A stretch of 64,000 bases of DNA from Syntrophaceae bacterium UBA6109 (GTDB taxonomy: Bacteria > Desulfobacterota > Syntrophia > Syntrophales > UBA6109). Under the pieces are notes generated by a model that was not told the DNA's origin, did not search any database, and saw only the letters and a program-made list of their open reading frames with translations. Position numbers and translations under genes: made by a program. Below, in pieces: positions 50,877 to 59,597 of this stretch (the stretch's first letter is position 1; each line of letters opens with the position of its first letter). The stretch spans positions 71,802-135,801 of the forward strand of contig DIWJ01000044.1 of NCBI GenBank assembly GCA_002428445.1. The letters run 5' to 3'.

Positions 50877-51593
50877 GTGAAAAAACCAACACAAGCCAAC
50901 GTCCTGAACCTCAAGGCGGCGAGAAGGAATCGTCTCTACGAGGAGATCATTGCCCAGATCCAGAATCTCATCAACAGCGGCAATCTCAAATCGGGAGATC
51001 AGCTGCCTCCGGAAAGGGAATTGGCGGAGATTTTCAAGGTGTCGAGAAATTCCGTGCGCGAGGCCATTCGAGCCCTGGAAGAAAAGTCGATCCTCCAGAG
51101 CCGTCCGGGAGACGGGACCTACGTGGTTATTCCCGAGGAGAAATCTCTGATCGAGCCCCTGGCCGACGCCATTCAGAAGCAGAAGGACAAACTCCAGGAG
51201 ATCTTCCAGTTCCGCCGCCTGATCGAGCCGCAGATCGCCTACCTTGCCGCGGAAAGCGCGTCGGACGAGGACATCGTGAAATTCCGCGGGATTCTGGAAG
51301 AGCAGGAACGGCAAATTCGGGCCGGGGAGAACGCGATCGAGCCGGACGTTCAGTTCCACCTGTCGCTGGCGAAGTCGGTGAAGAATTCTCTCCTGATGCG
51401 CGTCGTCGAAATTCTGAACGATGCCCTCCGGGAAAGCCGCGCCGAGTACGTCCAGAGCAAGACGCGCCAGGAGCTCTCGCTGAGCGCCCATTTCAAGGTG
51501 CTCGAGGCGATCGAAAAAAGGGATCCGCGGCTGGCATGGAAAGAGATGAACGAGCATCTGGTCAACACGGAAAGAGTCGTTTTCGGTCACTAG
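50877..51593 (+). CDS. FadR-subfamily GntR transcriptional regulator (FCD domain)
   Basis: 238 residues. Winged helix at about 18-90 (GDQLPPERELAEIFKVSRNS, VREAIRALEEK, GDGTYV). Effector-binding FCD domain at about 100-235 with the usual metal residues: Asp and His in DVQFHLSLAKS, His in SAHFKVLEAI and His in EMNEHLV. FCD regulators commonly sense hydroxy or dicarboxylic acids such as glycolate, lactate or malate. Placed before the SucCD-CitE-GlcDEF-TRAP block, it is the likely local regulator. Start GTG 50877 behind GAGGA. The TAG stop is the first codon of the inserted 156-bp element. Confidence 0.92.
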   Translation: MKKPTQANVLNLKAARRNRLYEEIIAQIQNLINSGNLKSGDQLPPERELAEIFKVSRNSVREAIRALEEKSILQSRPGDGTYVVIPEEKSLIEPLADAIQKQKDKLQEIFQFRRLIEPQIAYLAAESASDEDIVKFRGILEEQERQIRAGENAIEPDVQFHLSLAKSVKNSLLMRVVEILNDALRESRAEYVQSKTRQELSLSAHFKVLEAIEKRDPRLAWKEMNEHLVNTERVVFGH

Positions 51594-51746
51594 CAGGTTG
51601 TTGAAAAAGTTGTGAAGGGCAGGTTGTTCAAAAATGTCCGGATGCAAGGCTTCTGAAATCCTGAGCCATGAGGCGTACTGGGCGGTACGTCGAATGGCGG
51701 AGGATGAAGAAAACGCAGCAGCCGGGCGTTTTTCAACAGCCTGCTA
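51591..51746 (+). mobile_element. 156-bp MITE-like element with terminal inverted repeats
   Basis: Left end TAGCAGGTTGTTGAAAAA and right end TTTTTCAACAGCCTGCTA are inverted repeats matching at 17 of 18 positions. Inside are TGCAAGGC, a GGCGTAC-loop-GTACGTC hairpin, AATGGCGGAGGATGA and AACGCAGCAG, shared in order with 21322-21427. No transposase. Its first three bases are the stop codon of the FadR-type gene. Confidence 0.8.
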
Positions 51747-51795
51747 GTCTTTTGTCCCCGTCCGGGGATGGTTCAGGTTTGTCAAGGAGGTAGTT

Positions 51796-53043
51796 ATGGC
51801 CCGTTTGCATGAGCATGAAGGCAAGGCGATCCTGAAGATCGCCAAAGTGCCTGTCCCCAAGGGCGAAGTCGCCGCAACGCCCGCGGAAGTGAAGAGGATC
51901 GCCGAAAAGATGGGAAAGCCTGTCGTGGTGAAGGCCCAGATCTGGGCGGGCGGGCGAGGCAAGGCCGGAGGCATCAAGGTCGCCGATACCCCGGTAGACG
52001 CCGAAAAGGTCGCCGGGGCGATGCTGGGCGCCGTGATCAAGGGAATCAAGGTCGAGAAGGTTCTTGTCGAAGAAAAGCTGGACATCGCGAAGGAATATTA
52101 TGCCGGCATCATTGTCGATTCCTCCAAGGACGTGCGCGCCCCCGTCGTCATCTTCAGCACCGAGGGCGGGATGGACATCGAATCGGTTCCCGAGGAGAAG
52201 ATTGCGCGCATGAACATCGACGTCCTGAGAGGGCTTCGGTACTACGATGCGCTCAACCTTTGCGTAAGGGCCGGCGTGCCCAGCAAGGTCCTGCCTGACG
52301 TGGCCCGGATCGTTACGGGCCTGCACTGGGCTTTCAGGGAATACGGCTGCCGGACGGCGGAGATCAACCCCATGGTGGTTACGAAGGAAGGCAAGGTGCT
52401 GGCAAGCGACTGCCGCATGTCCATCGACGATTCGTCGGTGTGCCGCCATCCCGAACTCGGTATCGAAGTGGCGCGCGAGGCCGCCACGCTGCCGACGGAG
52501 CTCGACAAGATCGCCTGGCAGATCGAGGAGTCGGACCTGCGGGGGACGGCCTATATCGCGCAGATGGTCGAGGAGATCAGGGAGCCCGGCTATATCGGCT
52601 ATCACGGCATGGGCGGAGGCGGCGCCATCCTCGGCGTCGACGCCTTGAACCGCGTCGGCTTGAAAATCGCCAATTACGCGGACACCAGCGGCAACCCGCC
52701 GGCGTCGAAGGTTTATCGGGCCGCCAAGGTGATCCTGTCCCAGAGGGGAATCGAAGGGTACATGCTGGGCGGTTTCATGGTGGCCAATCAGGAGCAGTGG
52801 CACCACGCCCACGGCGTCGTGAAGGCGCTCCGGGAAGAGATCCCGAAACGGCCCGGATTCCCCGCCGTACTGCTGCTTTGCGGAAACAAGGAAAAGGAAT
52901 CGCTCGAGATCCTCCAGGAGGGAACGAAGGATCTCCCGGGCCGCATCGAGATCTACGGGTCGGAAAAGGTCTATGAGACGGAGTTTCTCGCAAGGAGACT
53001 CCTGGCCCTCATCGAAGAATACCGCAAGGACCGACGGAAATAG
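51796..53043 (+). CDS. sucC: ADP-forming acyl-CoA ligase beta subunit (SucC-like; malate-CoA ligase candidate)
   Basis: 415 residues, ATP-grasp protein of the succinyl-CoA synthetase family. LHEHEGKAIL opens the family, KAQIWAGGRGKAGGIK is the ATP-grasp strand, INPMVVT the metal site region, and MGGGGAILGVDALNRVG the CoA-ligase domain. E. coli SucC is 388 residues. Context with a CitE/malyl-CoA-lyase protein and glycolate oxidase points to malate (MtkA-like) rather than succinate, but residues that set specificity cannot be judged by eye. Site AAGGAGG before the ATG. No own promoter is visible; a TCCCCG-TC-CGGGGA hairpin lies at 51755-51768. Confidence 0.9.
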   Translation: MARLHEHEGKAILKIAKVPVPKGEVAATPAEVKRIAEKMGKPVVVKAQIWAGGRGKAGGIKVADTPVDAEKVAGAMLGAVIKGIKVEKVLVEEKLDIAKEYYAGIIVDSSKDVRAPVVIFSTEGGMDIESVPEEKIARMNIDVLRGLRYYDALNLCVRAGVPSKVLPDVARIVTGLHWAFREYGCRTAEINPMVVTKEGKVLASDCRMSIDDSSVCRHPELGIEVAREAATLPTELDKIAWQIEESDLRGTAYIAQMVEEIREPGYIGYHGMGGGGAILGVDALNRVGLKIANYADTSGNPPASKVYRAAKVILSQRGIEGYMLGGFMVANQEQWHHAHGVVKALREEIPKRPGFPAVLLLCGNKEKESLEILQEGTKDLPGRIEIYGSEKVYETEFLARRLLALIEEYRKDRRK

Positions 53044-53058
53044 GGGAGGGAAGGACAC

Positions 53059-53343
53059 ATGGAATTCCTGGAAAGAACAATCAAGGTCAAGATCGACCAC
53101 GAAAAATGTAAAACGTGCAAGACGCACGCCTGCATCCCGGCGTGTAAACTCTATGCAAGAGGCATCATCACGCTCAAAGACGGCGTGCCCGTATTGAACG
53201 GCGACGCCGATCATGCGCTGCGCATGGGAACGGATTGCCTCGCCTGCGAGTACGAATGCTGGTTCCGGGGGAACAGCGCCATCACCATCGAGGCGCCGAT
53301 CCCGGGTTTGGACCAATACCGGAAGAAACATGGGTTGGATTGA
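53059..53343 (+). CDS. Small iron-sulfur (ferredoxin-like) protein between the two CoA-ligase subunits
   Basis: 94 residues with seven cysteines: Cys17, 20, 25 and 29 (C-x2-C-x4-C-x3-C) and Cys60, 63 and 67 (C-x2-C-x3-C). The first set can hold a 4Fe-4S cluster; the second lacks a fourth Cys. The layout (VKIDHEKCKTC, then TDCLACEYECWFRG) recalls FixX-type ferredoxins, which link to flavoprotein dehydrogenases. It lies 15 bases after the beta subunit and 14 before the alpha subunit gene. I infer that it carries electrons for the flavin/Fe-S oxidase encoded downstream. Confidence 0.82.
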   Translation: MEFLERTIKVKIDHEKCKTCKTHACIPACKLYARGIITLKDGVPVLNGDADHALRMGTDCLACEYECWFRGNSAITIEAPIPGLDQYRKKHGLD

Positions 53344-53357
53344 GAGGCGGTGACGAT

Positions 53358-54257
53358 ATGGCGATCCTGTTGAAAAAAGAGACGAGAGTCCTGGTTCAGG
53401 GCATTACGGGCAGAGAGGGCTCGGCGCGCGCCGCTTTCATGCGCGGCGTCGGAACCAACGTCGTGGCCGGCGTCACGCCGGGCCGCGGCGGCGACGAGGT
53501 GAGCGGCATTCCCGTGTACAATACCGTCGAGGAGGCTGTCCGCGCACAGGGGGCCTTCGACGTCAGCGTCACGTTCGTTCCGGGCACGGCGCTGAAGGAA
53601 GCCGTTTACGAGGCCTTGGATGCGGGGATCCGGTGGATGGTCATGCCCGTCGAACGCGTGCCTCTCTACGACATCCTGGAAATCGTGGCCTACGGCAAGC
53701 AGAAGAACGCGATGCTGCTGGGGCCTGGAACCATCGGGATTCATAGCCCCGGCATTGGAACGCTTGGCTGGCTGGGAGGGTCTGTCGAGAATGCCAGGAA
53801 TCGCTTCGTGCCGGGGCATGTAGGGGTGATCTCCCGCAGCGGCGGCCAGTCGGGAACCTTGCCCTGGACGATCAAGGTGGCGGGCATGGGCGTCAGCACC
53901 GTCATTCATGTCGGGACGGAACCCGTAACGGGCATGTCGACGGACGAGATCCTGCCCTTTTTCCAGGAAGATGACGAGACCCATGCGGTGGTGATGTTCG
54001 GCGAGATCGGCGGCACGCAGGAGGAGGAAGCCGCGGATATCGTCAAGGCCGGAAAATTCACCAAACCGTTGGTCGTATACGTGGCGGGCGCCTGGGCGCC
54101 CGCCGGCATGAGGTTTTCTCATGCCAGCAGCATTGTGGAAAGGGGGAAGGGCTCGGCGAAGGACAAGATCAACTACCTGCGGGAAGCGGGGATCCATGTC
54201 GTCGACCGCCCCGATGAACTGGCAACGACCGTAAAGCGGTTGCTGAAACTATCTTGA
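53358..54257 (+). CDS. sucD: ADP-forming acyl-CoA ligase alpha subunit (SucD-like; malate-CoA ligase candidate)
   Basis: 299 residues. LVQGITGREGSARAAFM is the CoA-binding Rossmann loop, GGDEVSGIPVYNTVEEAV follows, and VISRSGGQSGTL binds the phosphate path. The phosphorylated His lies in RFSHASSIVERGKGSA (His equivalent to E. coli His246). PGTIGIHSPGIG matches the normal GPNCPG region but is changed. Acts with the subunit at 51796 to make or hydrolyse an acyl-CoA with ADP/ATP. ATG 53358. Confidence 0.92.
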   Translation: MAILLKKETRVLVQGITGREGSARAAFMRGVGTNVVAGVTPGRGGDEVSGIPVYNTVEEAVRAQGAFDVSVTFVPGTALKEAVYEALDAGIRWMVMPVERVPLYDILEIVAYGKQKNAMLLGPGTIGIHSPGIGTLGWLGGSVENARNRFVPGHVGVISRSGGQSGTLPWTIKVAGMGVSTVIHVGTEPVTGMSTDEILPFFQEDDETHAVVMFGEIGGTQEEEAADIVKAGKFTKPLVVYVAGAWAPAGMRFSHASSIVERGKGSAKDKINYLREAGIHVVDRPDELATTVKRLLKLS

Positions 54258-54279
54258 GGAAAGAAAGGAGAAAAGTATC

Positions 54280-55188
54280 ATGGCCGTAATGAGATCCGTT
54301 TTTTATGTTCCGGGGAACAAGGAAAACATGGTCAGCAAGGCGCCCACCTTCCCGGCTGACATCGTCACGCTGGACCTGGAGGATTCCGTTCCTCCCGCCG
54401 AGAAACCGAAGGCGCGCGAGATTGTGCGGGAAAACCTGAAGTTCGCCGGTACGGGCGGCTCCAAGGTATATGTACGGGTCAACAACTGGGAGACCCTGAT
54501 GACGAACGACGACCTGGAAGCCGTTGTCCATGAGGGACTGTCGGGTGTCTGCCTGGCCAAGACCGGGCATGCCGACAACGTCATCCGTCTCGACTGGAAA
54601 CTGGAAGAGCTCGAGAGAAGGCGCGGCCTGCCGGTGGGCAGTGTCGCCATCCAGCTGCTGATCGAGACCGCCAAGGGCGTGATCAACGCCTATCCGGCGG
54701 CTTCCGCCAGCAAGCGCGTCAATTCCCTGATCTTCGGCGCCGTCGACTACACGAAAGACATGCGCGTGAAGCTGACCTCACAGGGCGACGAACAGCTGTA
54801 CGCCCGTTTTTACACGGCCGTGGCCGCACGCGCAGCGGGCTGCGTTGCGATCGACTGCCCGTTCGTAGACTTCAAGAATACCGAGGGTTTTGAAAAGAGC
54901 GTTCTTCAGGGCCGCGCGATGGGCTATGAGGGCAGGATGCTGCTCCATCCCACGCAGATCGAACCCGCCCACAAACTGTACATGCCGTCGGCGGAAGATG
55001 TCGAGTGGGCGAAGGGCGTCGTGAAGGTGTTCGAGGAAGAGGGGATTGCCAAGGGGTCCGCAGCGGTTTCGTACAACGGCAAGATGGTCGATACGCCGGT
55101 TTACGACAATGCCCGCCAGATCCTCGCAACGATGAAAGAGATTGCGGATATGGAAGAAATCCGCAAGAAGATGACCAAGGGAGCTTGA
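54280..55188 (+). CDS. CitE/HpcH-family lyase (malyl-CoA lyase candidate)
   Basis: 302 residues, TIM-barrel family of citrate lyase beta, malyl-CoA and citramalyl-CoA lyases. RSVFYVPGNKENMVSK is the opening, DIVTLDLEDSVPPAEKPKAR the Mg/substrate strand, VRVNNW the Arg strand, LLIETAKGVIN the catalytic Glu strand, FGAVDYTKDM the second Asp, and GMLLHPTQI-type GRMLLHPTQIEPAH the end. No acyl-carrier or citrate lyase alpha gene is present, so a stand-alone CoA-thioester lyase is likely. Next to a CoA ligase and glycolate oxidase, malyl-CoA to acetyl-CoA + glyoxylate is the best guess. Confidence 0.88.
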   Translation: MAVMRSVFYVPGNKENMVSKAPTFPADIVTLDLEDSVPPAEKPKAREIVRENLKFAGTGGSKVYVRVNNWETLMTNDDLEAVVHEGLSGVCLAKTGHADNVIRLDWKLEELERRRGLPVGSVAIQLLIETAKGVINAYPAASASKRVNSLIFGAVDYTKDMRVKLTSQGDEQLYARFYTAVAARAAGCVAIDCPFVDFKNTEGFEKSVLQGRAMGYEGRMLLHPTQIEPAHKLYMPSAEDVEWAKGVVKVFEEEGIAKGSAAVSYNGKMVDTPVYDNARQILATMKEIADMEEIRKKMTKGA

Positions 55189-55207
55189 TGTCGTTCCGGC
55201 TTGGGCG

Positions 55208-55240
55208 GCGGGACGGTTCGGACGGCACAAGCCGTCCCGC
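55208..55240 (+). other. Inverted repeat between the lyase gene and glcD
   Basis: GCGGGACGG (55208-55216) and CCGTCCCGC (55232-55240), a perfect 9-bp stem with a 15-base loop and no T-run. Probably an mRNA-stabilising or processing structure inside the operon. Confidence 0.5.
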
Positions 55241-55316
55241 TTGCCGGCCGGGTCCTCTTGTGTGATTTCGGTGATCGACGTTTGCCTTGTGTGCCGGAAG
55301 GAGCAGGTTTCTCATC

Positions 55317-56708
55317 ATGGAAAAAGAGAAAATGATCCAGGAATTGGCGAAGATTGTGGGGAAGGAGGACGTCCTCTCCTCGGAGATGCAGATCCGCCTT
55401 TACGAGTATGATGCGTCCCTGATCCGCTCCAAGCCGGATTGCATCGTGCTGCCGAGTTCAACGGAAGAGGTTTCGAAGGTCGTCAAGTTTGCCCATGACC
55501 ATAAGATTCCCATCATTGCCAGGGGTGCCGGTACGAACCTCAGCGGCGGAAGCGTGCTCACCAAGGGCGGCATCGCCATGCTGTTCACGAGGATGAACAG
55601 GATCCTGGAGATCGATACGGAAAATCAGCGCGTCGTTGTGGAACCGGGGGTCGTTACCCTGGACCTCAAAGGCGTGCTTGCCAAGCACGGTTATGTCTAC
55701 CAGCCGGACCCGGCCAGCGAGAAGGTCACGACGCTCGGGGGGAACATGGGAGAAAATTCGGGCGGTCCCCACTGCCTGAAATACGGCGTTACCAGCAACC
55801 ATACGCTGGGCGCCGAGGTGGTCCTCTACGACGGCACGGTTGTGAACGTGGGCGGCAAGTCCCTGGACAACCCGGGCCTTGATCTGACGGGTGTTCTGGT
55901 CGGTTCGGAAGGCACCCTCGGAATCGTCACGAAGATGGTTCTTCGGATCATGCCCAATCAGGAAGCCGTGAAGACGATGATGGCCATCTTCAATTCGATC
56001 GACGACGGGGGTGGTACGGTCTCCGCCATCATCGCGGACGGAATCATCCCGGCGACGCTGGAAATGATGGACAACCTGACCATCAAGGCGGTGGAAGAGG
56101 CCTACAAGGTGGGGTTCCCGCTGGACGCCGCGGCGATCCTGATCATCGAGCTGGACGGGCTCAAGGACGGCATGGAAAGGCTCAGCGAGCGCGTCGCCGA
56201 ACTCTGCAAAAAGAACAACGTACGCGAGATCCGCATTGCGCAGAATCAGGCCGAGCGCGACAAGATCTGGGCGGGCCGCAAGGGAGCGTTCGGGGCCGTC
56301 GGAAGACTGCGTCCGAACTACCTGGTGACCGACGGGACCGTGCCCCGCACCAAGCTTCCTGCGACACTGAAGAAGGTCTTCGAGATCAGCAAGAAGTACA
56401 ATATCCCGATCGCAAACGTTTTCCATGCGGGGGACGGGAACCTGCATCCCCTGATTCTCTTCGATGAACGCGACAAGGACGAACTGCGCCGGGTTCATGA
56501 GGCGGCGATGGAAATCATGAGGGTATGCGTAGAGATGGGCGGCACCATCAGCGGCGAGCACGGGATCGGCGTCGAGAAGCTGGAAGCCATGCACTTCGTC
56601 TTTACGCCGAAGGACCTGCTGGCCATGAAAAAGGTGAAGGAGGCCTTCGATCCGGATGACATGTTCAATCCGGGAAAACTTCTGCCTCCGTTGACCGAGA
56701 CCGCCTGA
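55317..56708 (+). CDS. glcD: FAD-binding subunit of glycolate (2-hydroxyacid) oxidase
   Basis: 463 residues, PCMH-type FAD domain followed by FAD-oxidase C domain. RGAGTNLSGGS is the FAD pyrophosphate loop, TLGGNMGENSGGPHC and GVLVGSEGTLGIVT complete FAD binding, FHAGDGNLHP supplies active-site His residues, and SGEHGIG the C-terminal motif. Oxidises glycolate, lactate or a similar 2-hydroxyacid; the sequence alone does not choose. Heads the glcDEF triplet. AAGGAG lies 13 bases before ATG 55317; an in-frame TTG at 55287 is possible. Confidence 0.93.
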   Translation: MEKEKMIQELAKIVGKEDVLSSEMQIRLYEYDASLIRSKPDCIVLPSSTEEVSKVVKFAHDHKIPIIARGAGTNLSGGSVLTKGGIAMLFTRMNRILEIDTENQRVVVEPGVVTLDLKGVLAKHGYVYQPDPASEKVTTLGGNMGENSGGPHCLKYGVTSNHTLGAEVVLYDGTVVNVGGKSLDNPGLDLTGVLVGSEGTLGIVTKMVLRIMPNQEAVKTMMAIFNSIDDGGGTVSAIIADGIIPATLEMMDNLTIKAVEEAYKVGFPLDAAAILIIELDGLKDGMERLSERVAELCKKNNVREIRIAQNQAERDKIWAGRKGAFGAVGRLRPNYLVTDGTVPRTKLPATLKKVFEISKKYNIPIANVFHAGDGNLHPLILFDERDKDELRRVHEAAMEIMRVCVEMGGTISGEHGIGVEKLEAMHFVFTPKDLLAMKKVKEAFDPDDMFNPGKLLPPLTETA

Positions 56709-56737
56709 GGCGAGGAGAGAGGAAAGGAGAGCGGGAT

Positions 56738-58096
56738 ATGTCCAACACGGAACAGGAAGTATCCGCCTTGAAGGGACTGGTCGGGGAAGCGAATGTGATT
56801 TCCGATCCGGACCGGCTCAAGGCATATAGTATTGACGGCCTGGCCCCGCAGGCAGCCGTCTTTCCGGGATCGATCGAGGAAGTTTCCAGGGTTACCGCTT
56901 TCGCCAACGAGCGGAAGCTCTCCCTCACGCCTCGCGGGAACGGGACCAAGATGAGCCGGGGGGCGCTTCCCCGGAAAGTCGATCTTGTCTTGGGAATGGA
57001 GCGGGTCAACCGCATCACGGACAGCGATATAGACAACCTCAGCCTCTCGGTGGAATGCGGCATGCCGCTCGCGGAGATGCAGGGAAAGCTGGCCAGGGAG
57101 GGGAGGGGATATTTCATTCCGCTGGATCCGCCCTTCGGCTCGAAGGCGACGATCGGCGGCGTCATCGCCACGAATGCGACCGGACCGCGGCGGTTTGCCT
57201 ATGGCTCCGCCCGGGACCAGCTCCTGGGACTGAAGGCCGTTTTCCCGAACGGGGACATCGTCGTCGCCGGCGGCAAATGCGTAAAGAACGTATCCGGCTA
57301 TGACATGACGAAGCTCCTCATCGGTTCCGGCGGCGCCCTGTGCATCCTCTGCGAGATTACGACGAGGCTGCTGCCCCTGACGGAAGCGGCGGCGACGCTG
57401 ATCCTGCCCTTCAAGGAGCTGGAAGACGCGGCGAAGTTCGTCCGGGAGATTGTCCATTCCAAGATCTTTCCCGCGGCGATGGAAGTTGTCAACAGGACGG
57501 CCATGGCGGGAATCCATGCCGAATCCGCGGCGAAGGCGCCGTATTTCGTAGTCTTTGCCTGCGAAAACGTCGTCGAGGCCGTTGACCGGCAGGTTGCCGA
57601 TCTGGGCGCGAGCGGCGGGAAGGCCGGCGCCCTGGAAGTAACGACCCTCAAGGCGGAGGGCCACAAGGCCTTCTGGGCGGCGCTGGCGGATTTCCCGCTC
57701 GCCCTGGGGCAGCGCGATCCGAATTACATCGGCCTCAAGGCGAATGTCGTCATTTCCAAATTCGCGGATATCATGGCCGCAGTGGAGAAAGAGGCGAAGG
57801 GGCGCGGTTTCGATGCAGCATGCATCGCGCAGGCGGGCAACGGGATCGTACAGGGATACCTGCCGGTCGGGCCCGATGCCGCCGCCAAGGCGGGCGGCAT
57901 CGCCGATTTCTTCGGAAAGATCGTTGCCGAGGCGGTCAAGTTCGACGGGAATTGCATCGTCGAGGCGGCCCCCCGCGCGGTGAAGGAGAAGATCAATGTC
58001 TGGGGTCAGCCGCGCAGCGATTCTGTTGTCATGAAGCGCCTGAAGGAGAAGATCGATCCTGCAGATATCCTGAATGCCGGCAGGATCATCGCCTGA
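56738..58096 (+). CDS. glcE: Second FAD-binding subunit of glycolate oxidase (GlcE-like)
   Basis: 452 residues with the GlcE signature GGVIATNATGPRRFAYGSAR in the FAD domain and LTPRGNGTKMSRG as the pyrophosphate loop. It is longer than E. coli GlcE (about 350) because it keeps a longer C-terminal substrate-domain-like part. Likely a structural or electron-relaying partner of GlcD. Strong AAAGGAGAG site. Confidence 0.88.
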   Translation: MSNTEQEVSALKGLVGEANVISDPDRLKAYSIDGLAPQAAVFPGSIEEVSRVTAFANERKLSLTPRGNGTKMSRGALPRKVDLVLGMERVNRITDSDIDNLSLSVECGMPLAEMQGKLAREGRGYFIPLDPPFGSKATIGGVIATNATGPRRFAYGSARDQLLGLKAVFPNGDIVVAGGKCVKNVSGYDMTKLLIGSGGALCILCEITTRLLPLTEAAATLILPFKELEDAAKFVREIVHSKIFPAAMEVVNRTAMAGIHAESAAKAPYFVVFACENVVEAVDRQVADLGASGGKAGALEVTTLKAEGHKAFWAALADFPLALGQRDPNYIGLKANVVISKFADIMAAVEKEAKGRGFDAACIAQAGNGIVQGYLPVGPDAAAKAGGIADFFGKIVAEAVKFDGNCIVEAAPRAVKEKINVWGQPRSDSVVMKRLKEKIDPADILNAGRIIA

Positions 58097-58178
58097 TTGC
58101 ACCCTCCGTTCGGAAGGCGCCGGGAGGTTGCGGCGTCCGGTGTTGTCCGAACATGAACGGTCCACTACGAGGTAGAAT

Positions 58179-59489
58179 ATGACGGAAAAGAAAGCGTTGT
58201 TCAGCGACAATACAAAAGAGAACTGCTACCACTGCATCAAATGCGGGCTCTGTCTCGCCCATTGCCCCGTGTACAAGGAACTCCTCACGGAAGATGCGAC
58301 TCCCCGGGGCAAGGTGCAGCTGTCGAGGTTCATGGCGGAGGGGACCATCCAGCTTTCGGAAGAGGTGAAGACAGCCTTCTTCTCGAAATGTCTTCTGTGC
58401 GGTTCGTGCGTTGCCTTCTGTCCGAGCGGCGTCCACGGCGATCATCTGTTTTCGGGCGTCCGCTGGCGCGCGGCGCAGCGTTACGGGATCGACTGGCGCA
58501 AGAAGATGCTGTTCCAGATCATGGCGAACAAATGGATGATGTCGACGTCGGCGTGGTTCGGCAAGTGGGCGCGCAAGGCCTTCGGCGGCGTCGAAAAGGG
58601 CATACAGGCCGGCGCTCTCTCCGTGGGCCGCATCCCGAAAATGAATGAAGTTCCCTTCTCCAAACAGGTGGCGGAAGTGGTGAAGCCCAAGGGGAAGGTC
58701 AACGCCCGGGTCCTTTACTTCCATGGGTGCGCGACGAACTATCTCTACGGCGACATCGGCAATGCCGTCGTCGATGTCCTGTCCCGCATGGGCGTCGAAG
58801 TGATCACGCCGAAGGACCAGGGGTGCTGCGGGCTGCCGATCTTCATGTCGGGCGACCGCGAGACGTCGGTTACGGTGATCCGCGAGACGCTGAAGCTCTT
58901 CGCGAGACCCGATATCGACGCGGTTGTCGTGGACTGCGGCACCTGCGGTGCGGCGTTGAAAAACGAGTATCCTCACCTGCTCAAGGAACTGCGCGATCTC
59001 GGCGAGGGGGGCACCACGATCGCGGACGCGGAAATTCAAGCGGCCGAACTGCTTTCCGGGAAGGCGAAGGACGTGACGGTGTTCATCAGCGAGCACATGG
59101 ACTGGCTGCCCAAGATGAAGGGCAACGGCAAGAAGATACGCGTCACCTATCACGATCCCTGCCATCTGGTGAAAGGGCAGAAGGTCAGCGCCCAGCCGCG
59201 CAATGTCCTCAAGGCGATGCCGGGTGTGGAGTACGTCGAAATGCCGGCGGCCGATGCCTGCTGCGGCGGCGGCGGCTCCTTCCAGGTCGAATTCCCGGAG
59301 ACCTCAAAGGCCATTACGAAACGCAAGGTCGCCAATATTCATTCGACGGGTGCGCAGGTTCTCTGCACCTGCTGCCCGGGATGCAACCTGACGATCGGGG
59401 CGCACCTCGATCCGGCGAAGGAAGTCAGGGTCCTTCATCCGGTGCAGTTGTTGAGCCAAGCCCTTCAGGAAGGCGGGAAGGCGCACTGA
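58179..59489 (+). CDS. glcF: Iron-sulfur subunit of glycolate oxidase
   Basis: 436 residues. N-terminal two-cluster ferredoxin region (CIKCGLCLAHCPVY at about 19-32 and CLLCGSCVAFCPSG at about 71-84), then two CCG domains: HGCATNYLYGD with DQGCCGLPIF and DCGTCGAAL, and YHDPCHLVKGQ with ACCGGGGSF and CTCCPGC. CCG domains bind noncubane clusters in heterodisulfide-reductase-like proteins. It passes electrons from GlcD to a quinone or soluble carrier. Last gene before a strong terminator. Confidence 0.94.
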   Translation: MTEKKALFSDNTKENCYHCIKCGLCLAHCPVYKELLTEDATPRGKVQLSRFMAEGTIQLSEEVKTAFFSKCLLCGSCVAFCPSGVHGDHLFSGVRWRAAQRYGIDWRKKMLFQIMANKWMMSTSAWFGKWARKAFGGVEKGIQAGALSVGRIPKMNEVPFSKQVAEVVKPKGKVNARVLYFHGCATNYLYGDIGNAVVDVLSRMGVEVITPKDQGCCGLPIFMSGDRETSVTVIRETLKLFARPDIDAVVVDCGTCGAALKNEYPHLLKELRDLGEGGTTIADAEIQAAELLSGKAKDVTVFISEHMDWLPKMKGNGKKIRVTYHDPCHLVKGQKVSAQPRNVLKAMPGVEYVEMPAADACCGGGGSFQVEFPETSKAITKRKVANIHSTGAQVLCTCCPGCNLTIGAHLDPAKEVRVLHPVQLLSQALQEGGKAH

Positions 59490-59547
59490 TGCAGGAAGTC
59501 CGCGCGTCGTGCCTGTTTCCGCGCTGCTTCACCTCTGGAGAAATAGA

Positions 59548-59597
59548 GGCTTGTACGGTCCTCGGGTATCCGTCGAGGGCCGTACAAGCCATTTTTT
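59548..59597 (+). terminator. Rho-independent terminator of the glc operon
   Basis: GGCTTGTACGG and CCGTACAAGCC form an 11-bp stem extended by CCTCG/CGAGG past one mismatch, then ATTTTTT. Very strong. It separates glcDEF from the TRAP genes. Confidence 0.95.
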
